A stretch of DNA of 7,500 nucleotides from Candidatus Brocadiaceae bacterium (GCA_003567495.1 PWZK01000118.1:1-7500), one strand, 5' to 3'. Positions 1-6,469 are shown, numbered from the stretch's first letter. The notes: a model not told the origin generated them from the sequence alone. A program made the numbers and translations.

Positions 1-8
1 ATCGACAA

Positions 9-171
9 TAAAACTTTTTCAAACGACGTGAAAAAGTTTTAGTATAACAGCAACGGCGAGACGGCAATTTACGAATAATGTGAAATAATGATGTCGTTTG
101 CCGTTTAGTCGTAGCCGTTGTAGTGGTCGTTTTATTAATTCTTTTTCAAGCGAAGTCTTGAAAAAGAATTA
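9..171. repeat. Large imperfect palindrome with a hairpin at each end
   Basis: The left end has a perfect 13 bp stem (9-21 with 29-41, 7 nt loop) and the right end a perfect 15 bp stem (136-150 with 157-171, 6 nt loop). The sequence between is itself roughly self-complementary: CAACGGC at 51-57 matches GCCGTTG at 114-120, and ACGGCAA at 61-67 matches TTGCCGT at 99-105. So 9-80 reads as a diverged inverted copy of 81-171. The layout resembles a small non-autonomous palindromic element (MITE-like). There is no open reading frame in it. I cannot identify a known family. Confidence 0.7.
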
Positions 172-179
172 GTTTCTTA
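81..179 (+). repeat. Left arm of long inverted repeat flanking the TPR gene
   Basis: Positions 81-171 match the reverse complement of 1201-1291 at 89 of 91 positions; the differences are at 106 and 122. The match continues with one more mismatch to 179 (partner 1193), and fails outward of 81. The arm contains the hairpin 136-171. It reaches the stop codon of the TPR gene (177-179), so the gene's 3' boundary and the repeat boundary coincide. Confidence 0.9.
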
Positions 180-1178
180 CGGCGCTTTTACCCCGTCCAG
201 CGGCAGTTTGATATACCCGCCCGAAGCGGGCACGCCATGCGCGTCTTTTATCGCATCGATATTCATGCGAGCCCGCTTTGCCGGAGCGATGTCGGGATAG
301 CTCTCTTCAACCCACTTCAGATAGTCCAGAGCGGCATGCGGATTTCGCCTGACCCGGAGGTAGTAATCCGCCACTTCAACCGTCCTTTCGGCCTCCCTGC
401 GGTTTATTTCGGCCAGCATTTCCTCGGCCTCGTCGGCACGCCCGTGGTTCGGGAAATTGACCAGAAAATCATGCAATGCCGACTTAGCGCTCTGCAGAAG
501 CTCTCGGCCACGCGCAACGCGCAACGCTAACTCATAATGGCAGGCGGCAACATAAAACCATGCCTCCGCAACGTCTTCATGGACAGGATGATAATCAATA
601 AAGTTCAGATAAGCATCAAGCGCCTCGTGAAAGCGGCGCCGGCTGAAAAGCAAATCGGCCAGTGTCAGCCTGCACTCGGCGGCGAAATCTCCCCCGACGG
701 CAGACGCCAATTCTTCAAACAGCGGCCTGGCCTCCCGGATGTTTCTTTCCCCCACCGCAATCGCACACTCCAGCTGCAGCCGACGTGCTATTTTCACTTC
801 ATCCTTGTGTGAAGCCGACGCAGCAAAAGAACCGAGATAATCAAACGCCTCCTCATAATTTTCACGCTGCAGGTGCGCCAGACCCAGGTGATAATTTGCC
901 GCCTCCACCCGGACCGAATCAGGATGCTGCCGCAAAAAACGCTCCAGCTGCCTTATTCCCTGCCTGGTAAAACCAGAATTCAACAGCCCGACGGCATAGC
1001 GAAACTGATCATCCTCCCCGCCGTCAGGAGCGACTGCCGGGTCAACCACCCCGGCATCGGGCGACCAGCTCCCGCCGGCGGAAGCAACAGACACGACGGA
1101 ACCGGGCATCAGAAAGACAAAAACCGCAGCCCAGATAAAAAATAATCTATGAAAATGCTCAGCCATTTCGTTTTTCAT
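177..1178 (-). CDS. Secreted TPR protein, BamD-like
   Basis: A 333-residue protein with a cleavable-looking signal peptide: basic and polar start, hydrophobic core at about residues 11-31, then ASA-GG near residues 32-36. Helical TPR-type pairs follow at about 57-90, 93-120, 166-198, 204-243 and 265-300. The C-terminal half resembles BamD (YfiO), the outer-membrane scaffold of the beta-barrel assembly machine: an ADEAEEML helix, then a VADYYL...HAALDYL...ESYP repeat. BamD is normally a lipoprotein, but there is no cysteine at the end of this signal, so it would be a soluble periplasmic protein. It may be a general TPR scaffold rather than true BamD. The start is ATG with a weak AGG about 7 nt upstream; Met5 is an alternative. 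The gene lies exactly between two inverted repeat arms, downstream of lepB on the same strand. Confidence 0.8.
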   Translation of the reverse strand: MKNEMAEHFHRLFFIWAAVFVFLMPGSVVSVASAGGSWSPDAGVVDPAVAPDGGEDDQFRYAVGLLNSGFTRQGIRQLERFLRQHPDSVRVEAANYHLGLAHLQRENYEEAFDYLGSFAASASHKDEVKIARRLQLECAIAVGERNIREARPLFEELASAVGGDFAAECRLTLADLLFSRRRFHEALDAYLNFIDYHPVHEDVAEAWFYVAACHYELALRVARGRELLQSAKSALHDFLVNFPNHGRADEAEEMLAEINRREAERTVEVADYYLRVRRNPHAALDYLKWVEESYPDIAPAKRARMNIDAIKDAHGVPASGGYIKLPLDGVKAP

Positions 1179-1192
1179 GCCTCTGCCTGCTA

Positions 1193-1291
1193 TAAGAACC
1201 TAATTCTTTTTCAAGACTTCGCTTGAAAAAGAATTAATAAAACGACCACGACAACGGCTACGACTGAACGGCAAACGACATCATTATTTCA
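1193..1291 (-). repeat. Right arm of long inverted repeat flanking the TPR gene
   Basis: This is the inverted partner of 81-179, with three mismatches in about 99 bp. It contains a perfect 15 bp stem (1201-1215 with 1222-1236) whose 6 nt loop, ACTTCG, is the reverse complement of the loop in the left copy, confirming that the whole unit is inverted. It fills most of the 155 bp gap between the lepB stop (1334) and the TPR start (1178), and so would be transcribed if the two genes are read together. Confidence 0.9.
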
Positions 1292-1333
1292 ATTCTACCA
1301 CAAAACATCTCGTATGTCATCTGGATATGCAAT

Positions 1334-2767
1334 CTATCTGTTTGCCTCGCCGGCTGGCAAAAACGAAATATCCGATATGGGCCAGAACGCCATAAAAGCC
1401 CTGCCTATAAGGTTTTCGGATGGAACTTCATGACTTGGCCACTCGCGGCTGTCGTTGCTGTGGGGGCTGTTGTCACCCAACACAAAATAGCTGTTTTCAT
1501 CCAGCTCATACCCTGTTTTACGCGAAGCGCCCCTTTCCGGCAGATAATATATGTCTCTGCAAAGCCTGAAGCGCTCAAAATCAGCGGAGGCGCCCATGGC
1601 TCCCGCACCTATGAACTGTTCATATTTGCGTTCCAAACCACCGCTATCGTAAAGATGCCGGATAATTTCTTTCCCGTCAACTTTTACGGCCACAGTTTTG
1701 TCATACCTCTCCACGGTTATTTCGTGCCGGCGCCCCGGACGAATCTCTGGAGCAGCGCCTTCCTCCACCACAACTTCTCCGTCGTACAGAACCGCCGGTT
1801 CACCGGCCCCCGCACCTGCCGGGAGAACGGCGCGGAAATTGTGCTTTCCTCCCGCAACTCGAAAGGTCAAAAACGACTCCGCCTCTTCCACTGATCCCAC
1901 CACGACATCCGTCCTGATTCTCACATCATTAACTTCGTTTCCGGCCGCATGCCCTCTTCGGTTACCTGCAGCATTGTAAGCATAAAAATCCCTTACCTTC
2001 CGGGCATAGCGCACATATTGCGGCACGTTCGTATCACTCGCATCAACGCGCAATGCTCCGCTTTGCGGCGATTTCTTCCATCGAAAGGCAGTCTCACCAA
2101 AATCCCAGTCAGCCTTCAAGGGTCGCCGGGGCTGCAATCTTGAATCAAACACTGGAACCCATATATGATCCTGTATCCGGGCGGGCTTGCGCGCTATTTT
2201 ATCCTCAATATATATGTTTCCGTCCTTTATCAGGACTGTTTCTCCGGGTAGGCCGACAACCCTTTTTATATAGTTCTCTTTGCCATAGGGATAGTCAAAG
2301 ACTGCGAGTTCCCAGCGCCGGGGGAGACGGAATCTATAGATGAACTTATTGACAAAAATCCTGCTACCCCACCTTTCTATACGGTTTGCAGCATCCATGC
2401 CGGTCACTGCACGACGACTGACGACGTCGTAGCCCTGATGCCAGAGCCACGGGGGGCGACGGAATACTATGGATTTACGTCTATTTCCACCCGCCGGCAT
2501 ATTTTCGGCCACGAGCAAGCTATAGCCGCAGTTCAGACATTCGGCCTCGCCTTTGGGGCCGCTTTTGTCGTGTCCCACGCGAAAATCGGTCCCACAGTTC
2601 GGACATCTCACCTCTCTGTGTATGCCGACCAGCGTGGGCGCCATACTGCCCGTAGGGATCTTAAACGCCTCGACAACCATCTGCCGCATGAACAGCACCA
2701 GCAGTATGGCTATGGCTATTGATTCAAGATTGTCTCTAAGAAAAGTTTTTTGTGTCTTTCCGTGCAT
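1334..2767 (-). CDS. lepB: Signal peptidase I with zinc-ribbon and extra domain
   Basis: Membrane-anchored serine endopeptidase (S26) that removes Sec/Tat signal peptides on the outer face of the inner membrane. One N-terminal membrane helix spans about residues 15-34. The catalytic Ser is Ser41 in PTGSMAPTL and the general-base Lys is Lys168 in YIKRVVGLPGE. The GDN box is GDNSPHSNDSREW at 431-443, followed by IGRAFMAFWPI. Two insertions enlarge it to 477 residues, against about 180-330 for typical LepB. One is a CPNC...CLNC zinc-ribbon (Cys55, 58, 77, 80). The other is about 240 residues (about 191-425) whose VEEAESFLTFRV...HEITVERYDKTVAVKVDG pattern suggests a beta-sandwich of the LamG/DUF1080 (concanavalin-like) type. 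The ribbon is typical of planctomycete enzymes. The start is ATG; I see no clear Shine-Dalgarno. Confidence 0.95.
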   Translation of the reverse strand: MHGKTQKTFLRDNLESIAIAILLVLFMRQMVVEAFKIPTGSMAPTLVGIHREVRCPNCGTDFRVGHDKSGPKGEAECLNCGYSLLVAENMPAGGNRRKSIVFRRPPWLWHQGYDVVSRRAVTGMDAANRIERWGSRIFVNKFIYRFRLPRRWELAVFDYPYGKENYIKRVVGLPGETVLIKDGNIYIEDKIARKPARIQDHIWVPVFDSRLQPRRPLKADWDFGETAFRWKKSPQSGALRVDASDTNVPQYVRYARKVRDFYAYNAAGNRRGHAAGNEVNDVRIRTDVVVGSVEEAESFLTFRVAGGKHNFRAVLPAGAGAGEPAVLYDGEVVVEEGAAPEIRPGRRHEITVERYDKTVAVKVDGKEIIRHLYDSGGLERKYEQFIGAGAMGASADFERFRLCRDIYYLPERGASRKTGYELDENSYFVLGDNSPHSNDSREWPSHEVPSENLIGRAFMAFWPISDISFLPAGEANR

Positions 2768-2836
2768 TGGATCGTGATACGTTTATGCCGCATATTTCAT
2801 AAAACAACGACAGGTGTTAATATAATAGTTTACCTC

Positions 2837-2865
2837 ATTATAACCAATATCAAAAAATAAGTTAA
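2837..2865 (-). promoter_or_regulatory. Predicted sigma70-type promoter for lepB
   Basis: On the minus strand, TTAACT (2860-2865; 4 of 6 to TTGACA) and a perfect TATAAT (2837-2842) are separated by 17 bp. The start would fall near 2830, giving an untranslated leader of about 60 nt before the lepB ATG. Confidence 0.55.
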
Positions 2866-2923
2866 ATGCCCATTTCATTTAACCGCTTGTTTTAACGTTT
2901 ACCTGAAAAATTCAGGCGGCAGC

Positions 2924-2952
2924 TTGAAAGCTGAGGTATTTTGCGATATAAT
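2924..2952 (+). promoter_or_regulatory. Predicted sigma70-type promoter for the sugar isomerase gene
   Basis: TTGAAA (2924-2929) and a perfect TATAAT (2947-2952) with a 17 bp spacer. A 6 bp inverted repeat (CAGCTT 2920-2925 with AAGCTG 2928-2933) overlaps the -35 box, and a second (CCTGAA 2902-2907 with TTCAGG 2911-2916) lies just upstream. Either could be an operator, though both are short. Transcription would start near 2958-2960. Confidence 0.7.
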
Positions 2953-2956
2953 GCAT

Positions 2957-3024
2957 CGTGAGTCGCCGGTAAACCACCAGCCTGGCGGCAGAAAGGCAGG
3001 TGCTAAACTGAATATTCACTCACG
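2957..3024 (+). ncRNA. Candidate structured 5' leader (possible cis-regulatory RNA)
   Basis: A perfect 7 bp closing stem (CGTGAGT 2957-2963 with ACTCACG 3018-3024) begins at the predicted transcription start and ends 6 nt before the GGAGG ribosome site at 3031-3035. Inside, CGCC 2964-2967 can pair with GGCG 2984-2987, or alternatively ACCAGCCT 2976-2983 with AGGCAGGT 2994-3001 (one mismatch). These two pairings are mutually exclusive. The compact size and placement suit a riboswitch or translational regulator, but I do not recognise a known class with confidence. Confidence 0.4.
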
Positions 3025-3047
3025 TTTATTGGAGGTAAGCGTACGTC

Positions 3048-3824
3048 ATGTACAAAACCGGACTGGTATCCATTACGTTTCGCGGGCTGAGCCCTGAAGA
3101 AATAATCAATCTTGTGAAAAAAGCCGGGCTGCATGGCATTGAATGGGGAGGTGACGTGCATGTCCCTCACGGCCGAATTGATACGGCGACCGAAGTGGGC
3201 CGAAAAACCCGTGATGCCGGCATGGAGGTTTGCTCCTACGGTTCGTATTACAGGCTTGCTGAGACACCGGAGCTTTCCTTCGACGACGTGCTGCAAACCG
3301 CTCTGGCGCTGGAAACGGACATTGTCCGCGTATGGGCGGGTAAAAAAGGCTCCTCCGAAGCAACGGAAGACTACTGGAAAGCCGTTGCGGACGAAGCCCG
3401 GATCCTTGCCCGGAAAAGTGCTGATGCTGGCATAAAATTAGCAACGGAATGGCACGGCAACACCCTGACGGATACGGCCGAAGCTGCCGCACGGCTGTTT
3501 GAAATGGTTGACGATGAAAACCTGGCAACCTACTGGCAGCCCCGAGGGCGGATGGCTCCGGAAACATGTCTGAATGACATGGAAGCGGCCCTGCCCAGAT
3601 TGGTCGGCCTGCACGTGTTCAACTGGCATGTGAAAACCAGAGAACGCCTGCCGCTGGAAGAAGCAGCCGAAACCTGGGGCCGCTACCTGAAAAAAGCGAA
3701 AACAGCAGGAGATATATATGCCATGCTGGAATTTGTTCGCAATGACGACCCCGAACAGTTCCTTGAAGATGCAGAGTGCCTCAAAAAATTGATCGACCTA
3801 ACCTTACAGGAAAAAAATGAATAA
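3048..3824 (+). CDS. Sugar phosphate isomerase/epimerase family protein
   Basis: A 258-residue, single-domain TIM-barrel protein of the xylose isomerase-like/AP endonuclease 2 family (PF01261 type). It is cytoplasmic, with no signal peptide. Family features are the first strand TGLVSITFRGL, GLHGIEWGGD with HVPHG (28-42), the ATEWHG segment (Glu134, His136), GLHVFNWH (His189, His194) and the late MLEFV strand (Glu228). Glu134, His189 and Glu228 are the likeliest divalent-metal ligands by family analogy. Members isomerise or epimerise sugars or cyclitols; the substrate cannot be read from sequence. It has its own promoter at 2924-2952. GGAGG at 3031-3035 lies 12 nt from the ATG, slightly long, but no closer in-frame start exists. 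Its last 8 bases overlap the next gene, so the two are probably co-translated. Confidence 0.88.
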   Translation: MYKTGLVSITFRGLSPEEIINLVKKAGLHGIEWGGDVHVPHGRIDTATEVGRKTRDAGMEVCSYGSYYRLAETPELSFDDVLQTALALETDIVRVWAGKKGSSEATEDYWKAVADEARILARKSADAGIKLATEWHGNTLTDTAEAAARLFEMVDDENLATYWQPRGRMAPETCLNDMEAALPRLVGLHVFNWHVKTRERLPLEEAAETWGRYLKKAKTAGDIYAMLEFVRNDDPEQFLEDAECLKKLIDLTLQEKNE

Positions 3825-3987
3825 TAATCCCCGGTCGGGCCAAAGCATTGTCGAATATATCCTTGTCATCGCGCTGGTGGCAGTAGTGATAGCCGTGGCG
3901 CTCATAACCATGGGGGAAGACAAAGAGGAATACGTAACAGAACCGGATCACCCGGAGCTGATTGAGGAGGAAACAGAACAACAGTGA
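3817..3987 (+). CDS. Small Flp/class III-signal pilin-like protein
   Basis: A 56-residue gene: ATG at 3817, AGGA five bases upstream (3808-3811), TGA at 3985-3987. The N-terminus is short and polar (MNNNPRSG), followed by QSIVEY and about 18 hydrophobic residues (ILVIALVAVVIAVALITM). That is the type IVb/Flp prepilin pattern: cleavage after Gly8 with Glu at +5 and Tyr at +6 of the mature protein. The 24-residue tail is strongly acidic (many Glu and Asp). Known Flp pilins are processed by a TadV-type prepilin peptidase and assembled by Tad machinery; no tad gene is in this window. The archaeal-style class III signal family is an alternative label. It overlaps the isomerase gene by 8 bp, implying translational coupling. 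Confidence 0.72.
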   Translation: MNNNPRSGQSIVEYILVIALVAVVIAVALITMGEDKEEYVTEPDHPELIEEETEQQ

Positions 3988-4010
3988 CATTCTGCAAGTC
4001 CTCGGTGAAT

Positions 4011-4037
4011 CACCTGCCTGCTGCAAGCAGGCAGGTG
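4011..4037. terminator. GC-rich hairpin between convergent genes, possible bidirectional terminator
   Basis: A perfect 11 bp stem (CACCTGCCTGC 4011-4021 with GCAGGCAGGTG 4027-4037) and a TGCAA loop, placed between the 3' ends of the pilin-like and diguanylate cyclase genes. There is no T-run on either strand, so it is not a classic intrinsic terminator. A near-identical palindrome occurs at 7004-7022, so it is probably a dispersed repeat that may also serve to end transcripts. Confidence 0.55.
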
Positions 4038-4055
4038 GTGTGAGATGCAGAGAGA

Positions 4056-4901
4056 TCAAACGCCATCCTCAAAGCAGCGCTCTGCAAAACAAAAACGGTT
4101 TCCGCCACATTCTTTGGCTTTATAAACAGCGTGGTCCGCCGCTGAAAGTATGCCTATGCCCGTATCACCATTCTCCGGATACCGGGCAACTCCTATACTT
4201 ACCCCCACAAAATCAATCTCAGTACCATCCGCCGTGCTAAAAGAATAACCTTTTACTGCACCTATAAGGCGACCGGCAACATTCTCCGTTTCTTCTTTGC
4301 CGACACCTGAAAGCAAAAGAACAAACTCATCTCCACCGATGCGGCCAAATACTTCATGTCGGCGTAGCAACTGCGCAATAGTCGAAACGATGCCCTGCAA
4401 CACCTGATTACCTACTGCGTGGCCATAATTGTCATTTACTTTCTTGAAATCATCCAGATCCAGAAAAAGCAGGCTAAATCCATCTACAACTCCCCGGTCA
4501 ACACGCTCTGCTTCCTCTTCTATTCGCAGGCTGAGATAGTGGAAATTGTAAGCCCCGGTCAGCTTATCTACGAAAGCATTTTTCTCCACATCCTGTTCGA
4601 GTTGATAGGCCAACCTTGTCAGAACGTAGAAAAAAAACGTCATAAAAACACCTATTACCAACGGCCAGATATAGGCAGCCCATAAAATGGCGTTTGCCGT
4701 TTGCAAATGGAAAAGATGCCCTGAAACTACGCCCAGCATTATACCGTTGAGCACACAGGCGGAGTAGAAACCAAACTTCAGCGCTTTTCCGGTCCGCAGC
4801 ACATCTTTTTCCAGTTGCGGAACAAAATTATCTTTTCCCGTCACTCCTTTCATCCGCAGGCCCGCCCTGATCACATTAAACGCCCGGTGTATAACACGCA
4901 A
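4056..4901 (-). CDS. Membrane diguanylate cyclase (GGDEF domain)
   Basis: A 281-residue protein that would make cyclic di-GMP from two GTP. Two predicted membrane helices (about 43-62 and 70-96) lead through a short linker (LEQDVEKNAF) to a GGDEF domain starting at DKLTGAYN (112-119). Catalytic features are intact: FLDLDDFKKVND (146-157, metal and substrate site) and GGDEF at 189-193. The allosteric I-site position reads R180-x-x-E183 instead of RxxD, so product inhibition may be weakened. There is no recognisable sensor domain beyond the short membrane part. The frame opens with TTG at 4901, one codon after an in-frame stop; GTG at codon 10 or ATG at codon 17 are alternative starts, and no good ribosome site decides between them. 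It has its own strong promoter. Confidence 0.93.
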   Translation of the reverse strand: MRVIHRAFNVIRAGLRMKGVTGKDNFVPQLEKDVLRTGKALKFGFYSACVLNGIMLGVVSGHLFHLQTANAILWAAYIWPLVIGVFMTFFFYVLTRLAYQLEQDVEKNAFVDKLTGAYNFHYLSLRIEEEAERVDRGVVDGFSLLFLDLDDFKKVNDNYGHAVGNQVLQGIVSTIAQLLRRHEVFGRIGGDEFVLLLSGVGKEETENVAGRLIGAVKGYSFSTADGTEIDFVGVSIGVARYPENGDTGIGILSAADHAVYKAKECGGNRFCFAERCFEDGV

Positions 4902-4951
4902 AGCTCAATTCAGTAACCGCTTCGGGGTCGCCAACCACCATTTTATCCGGA

Positions 4952-4981
4952 ATTATAACCGGCTCCCTGCATCTATGTCAA
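4952..4981 (-). promoter_or_regulatory. Near-consensus sigma70 promoter for the diguanylate cyclase gene
   Basis: On the minus strand, perfect TTGACA (4976-4981) and perfect TATAAT (4952-4957) are separated by 18 bp. Transcription would start near 4945, about 44 nt before the TTG start. The boxes lie in the 104 bp gap after the HtrA stop, so the cyclase gene can be transcribed independently of the protease gene. Confidence 0.8.
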
Positions 4982-5005
4982 CCGGAAAACCTGCTGCAGT
5001 GGGAT

Positions 5006-6469
5006 TTAACGGCCTCTGATCAGTTCAAATCGGGGTCTTCCGGTTTCAGGGTCAAGAACCCGCAGCAGAACTCCGGTTTCGGGTGTTTTATCCGCCATAA
5101 GCGCCAGAAAATCCTCTACGCTCCCGACCGGTGTCCGATCAACGGCGATTATCACTTCCCCCGGATTGATCAAGCCGGCCGCCGGGCTTTCCGGATCGAC
5201 ATCTCGCACCAGAACGCCCTCAAGATCGGGGTCTCCAAAGCGTCTGCGCAGCTCATCCGTCAGCGGCCCCACTCTCATTTTCAGCCATGTCTCCGCGCGT
5301 GCCGGCTGTTCATGTTCCAGCAGACTCCCCACTTCCAGCTCAAGCGTGCGTTCCCGGCCGTCACGGAAGACGACTATATCTACGACCTCTCCCGCCCTCG
5401 TTTCGGCCACCATCAGGCGAAGCTGCGTGAAGTTTTCTATATCTTTCCCGTCCCAACTCACCACGATATCCCCTGCTTCCAAACCGGCCTTATCAGCCGG
5501 AGAATCCGGTATAACTTCGTTAACAAGTGCTCCATCACGCCTGTCAAAGCCAAAATGCCCGGCAAGCTCAGGGGTGAGATCCGCCCCGTAAATCCCGAGG
5601 AAACCGCGCTCGATCTCTTCACCCGCTTTCATTGCGTCCAGAATCGGTTTGGCCATGTTAATCGGTATGGCAAGACCGATACCCATATAACCGCCCGTGC
5701 GGCTTATTATGGCGGTGTTTATGCCAACCACCTCGCCTCTCAGGTTTACCAGCGGACCTCCGCTGTTGCCGGGGTTTATCGCGGCATCGGTCTGGATAAG
5801 ATTCTCGTAGCGCGCAAGACCTACGCTTCTTCCTTTTGCGCTCACAATGCCGGAGCTGACGGTCGAAGACAACCCCAGCGGATTTCCAATAGCGATAACC
5901 CATTCACCCACGTTCAGGCTGTCGGAATCCCCAAGCCGGGCCACCGGCAGTTCTCCGTTGACATCCTTGAGCCTTATAACGGCGAGTTCGGTTGCCTCGT
6001 CCTTACCGGCAAGCTCCGCCTCGAACTCACGCCCGTCAGTGAGCTTAACCGTCAGTTTGTCGGCCTCGGCAACTACGTGATGGTTGGTAAGTATATGCCC
6101 ATCGTCGTCGATAATTACGCCCGAGCCGAGCCCCTGTTGTCTGAACTCGCGCTCCCGGGACTCCCGCCGGGGGCCGAAAAACTCTTCAAAAGGGCTGGGG
6201 CCCGAAAAAGGAAAATCAAATCCGGGCGTGCGCACCGTAACCATGCGTTCCGACTCTATCCAGACTACGGTCGGCGATACTGTTTCTGAGGTATGGCGAA
6301 AGATACGTCCGAGGTTGTCAGCCAGGCGGTAAAGCTCTTCAATATCTTCGGGCTGGTCGTTTTCTACGGAAGCCGGCGCCGACAGAGCTACAGGCGAGAT
6401 CTGACATACTAACCCAACAAAATATACCACTAAAAACGCGAAAAACAACTGTAGTTTTATGTTTCTCAT
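5006..6469 (-). CDS. DegP/HtrA-type (Do family) periplasmic serine protease with two PDZ domains
   Basis: Envelope quality-control protease/chaperone of family S1C, 487 residues, the usual size for DegP/DegQ proteins. A signal peptide (about 1-31, ending ALSAPA) exports it. The trypsin-like domain (about 60-280) has TNHHVV (catalytic His131) and NPGNSGGPL (catalytic Ser236). At the Asp position the sequence is ATELAVI, giving Glu161 where the family has TDLAVI. A flexible Phe/Gly/Pro-rich stretch at 82-100 matches the LA-loop region. PDZ1 is about 287-381 and PDZ2 about 396-485. The ATG has a strong GGAGG (6476-6480) 6 nt upstream. I see no clear promoter upstream. Use of degP, degQ or mucD would be arbitrary, so no symbol is given. 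Confidence 0.95.
   Translation of the reverse strand: MRNIKLQLFFAFLVVYFVGLVCQISPVALSAPASVENDQPEDIEELYRLADNLGRIFRHTSETVSPTVVWIESERMVTVRTPGFDFPFSGPSPFEEFFGPRRESREREFRQQGLGSGVIIDDDGHILTNHHVVAEADKLTVKLTDGREFEAELAGKDEATELAVIRLKDVNGELPVARLGDSDSLNVGEWVIAIGNPLGLSSTVSSGIVSAKGRSVGLARYENLIQTDAAINPGNSGGPLVNLRGEVVGINTAIISRTGGYMGIGLAIPINMAKPILDAMKAGEEIERGFLGIYGADLTPELAGHFGFDRRDGALVNEVIPDSPADKAGLEAGDIVVSWDGKDIENFTQLRLMVAETRAGEVVDIVVFRDGRERTLELEVGSLLEHEQPARAETWLKMRVGPLTDELRRRFGDPDLEGVLVRDVDPESPAAGLINPGEVIIAVDRTPVGSVEDFLALMADKTPETGVLLRVLDPETGRPRFELIRGR

Noticed and set aside
51..135. Integron attC recombination site
   Set aside because: The region is imperfectly palindromic and contains GTCGTTTT-like words, but I found no convincing paired RYYYAAC/GTTRRRY boxes and no integrase.
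136..171. Intrinsic terminator for the TPR gene
   Set aside because: The stem is AT-rich and no clean T-run follows on the minus strand; an identical inverted stem at 1201-1236 lies upstream of the same gene, so a repeat explains it better.
1430..1894. 154-codon plus-strand frame opposite lepB
   Set aside because: It is antisense to the extra domain of LepB and lacks a start context or recognisable features.
3106..3567. 153-codon minus-strand frame opposite the isomerase gene
   Set aside because: It is antisense to a conserved TIM-barrel gene; its Pro/Arg/Ser-rich translation resembles no protein family and is a typical shadow frame.
5312..6289. 325-codon open frame on the plus strand
   Set aside because: It lies wholly antisense to the well-supported HtrA gene, has no family signature or ribosome site, and follows from codon bias on the opposite strand.
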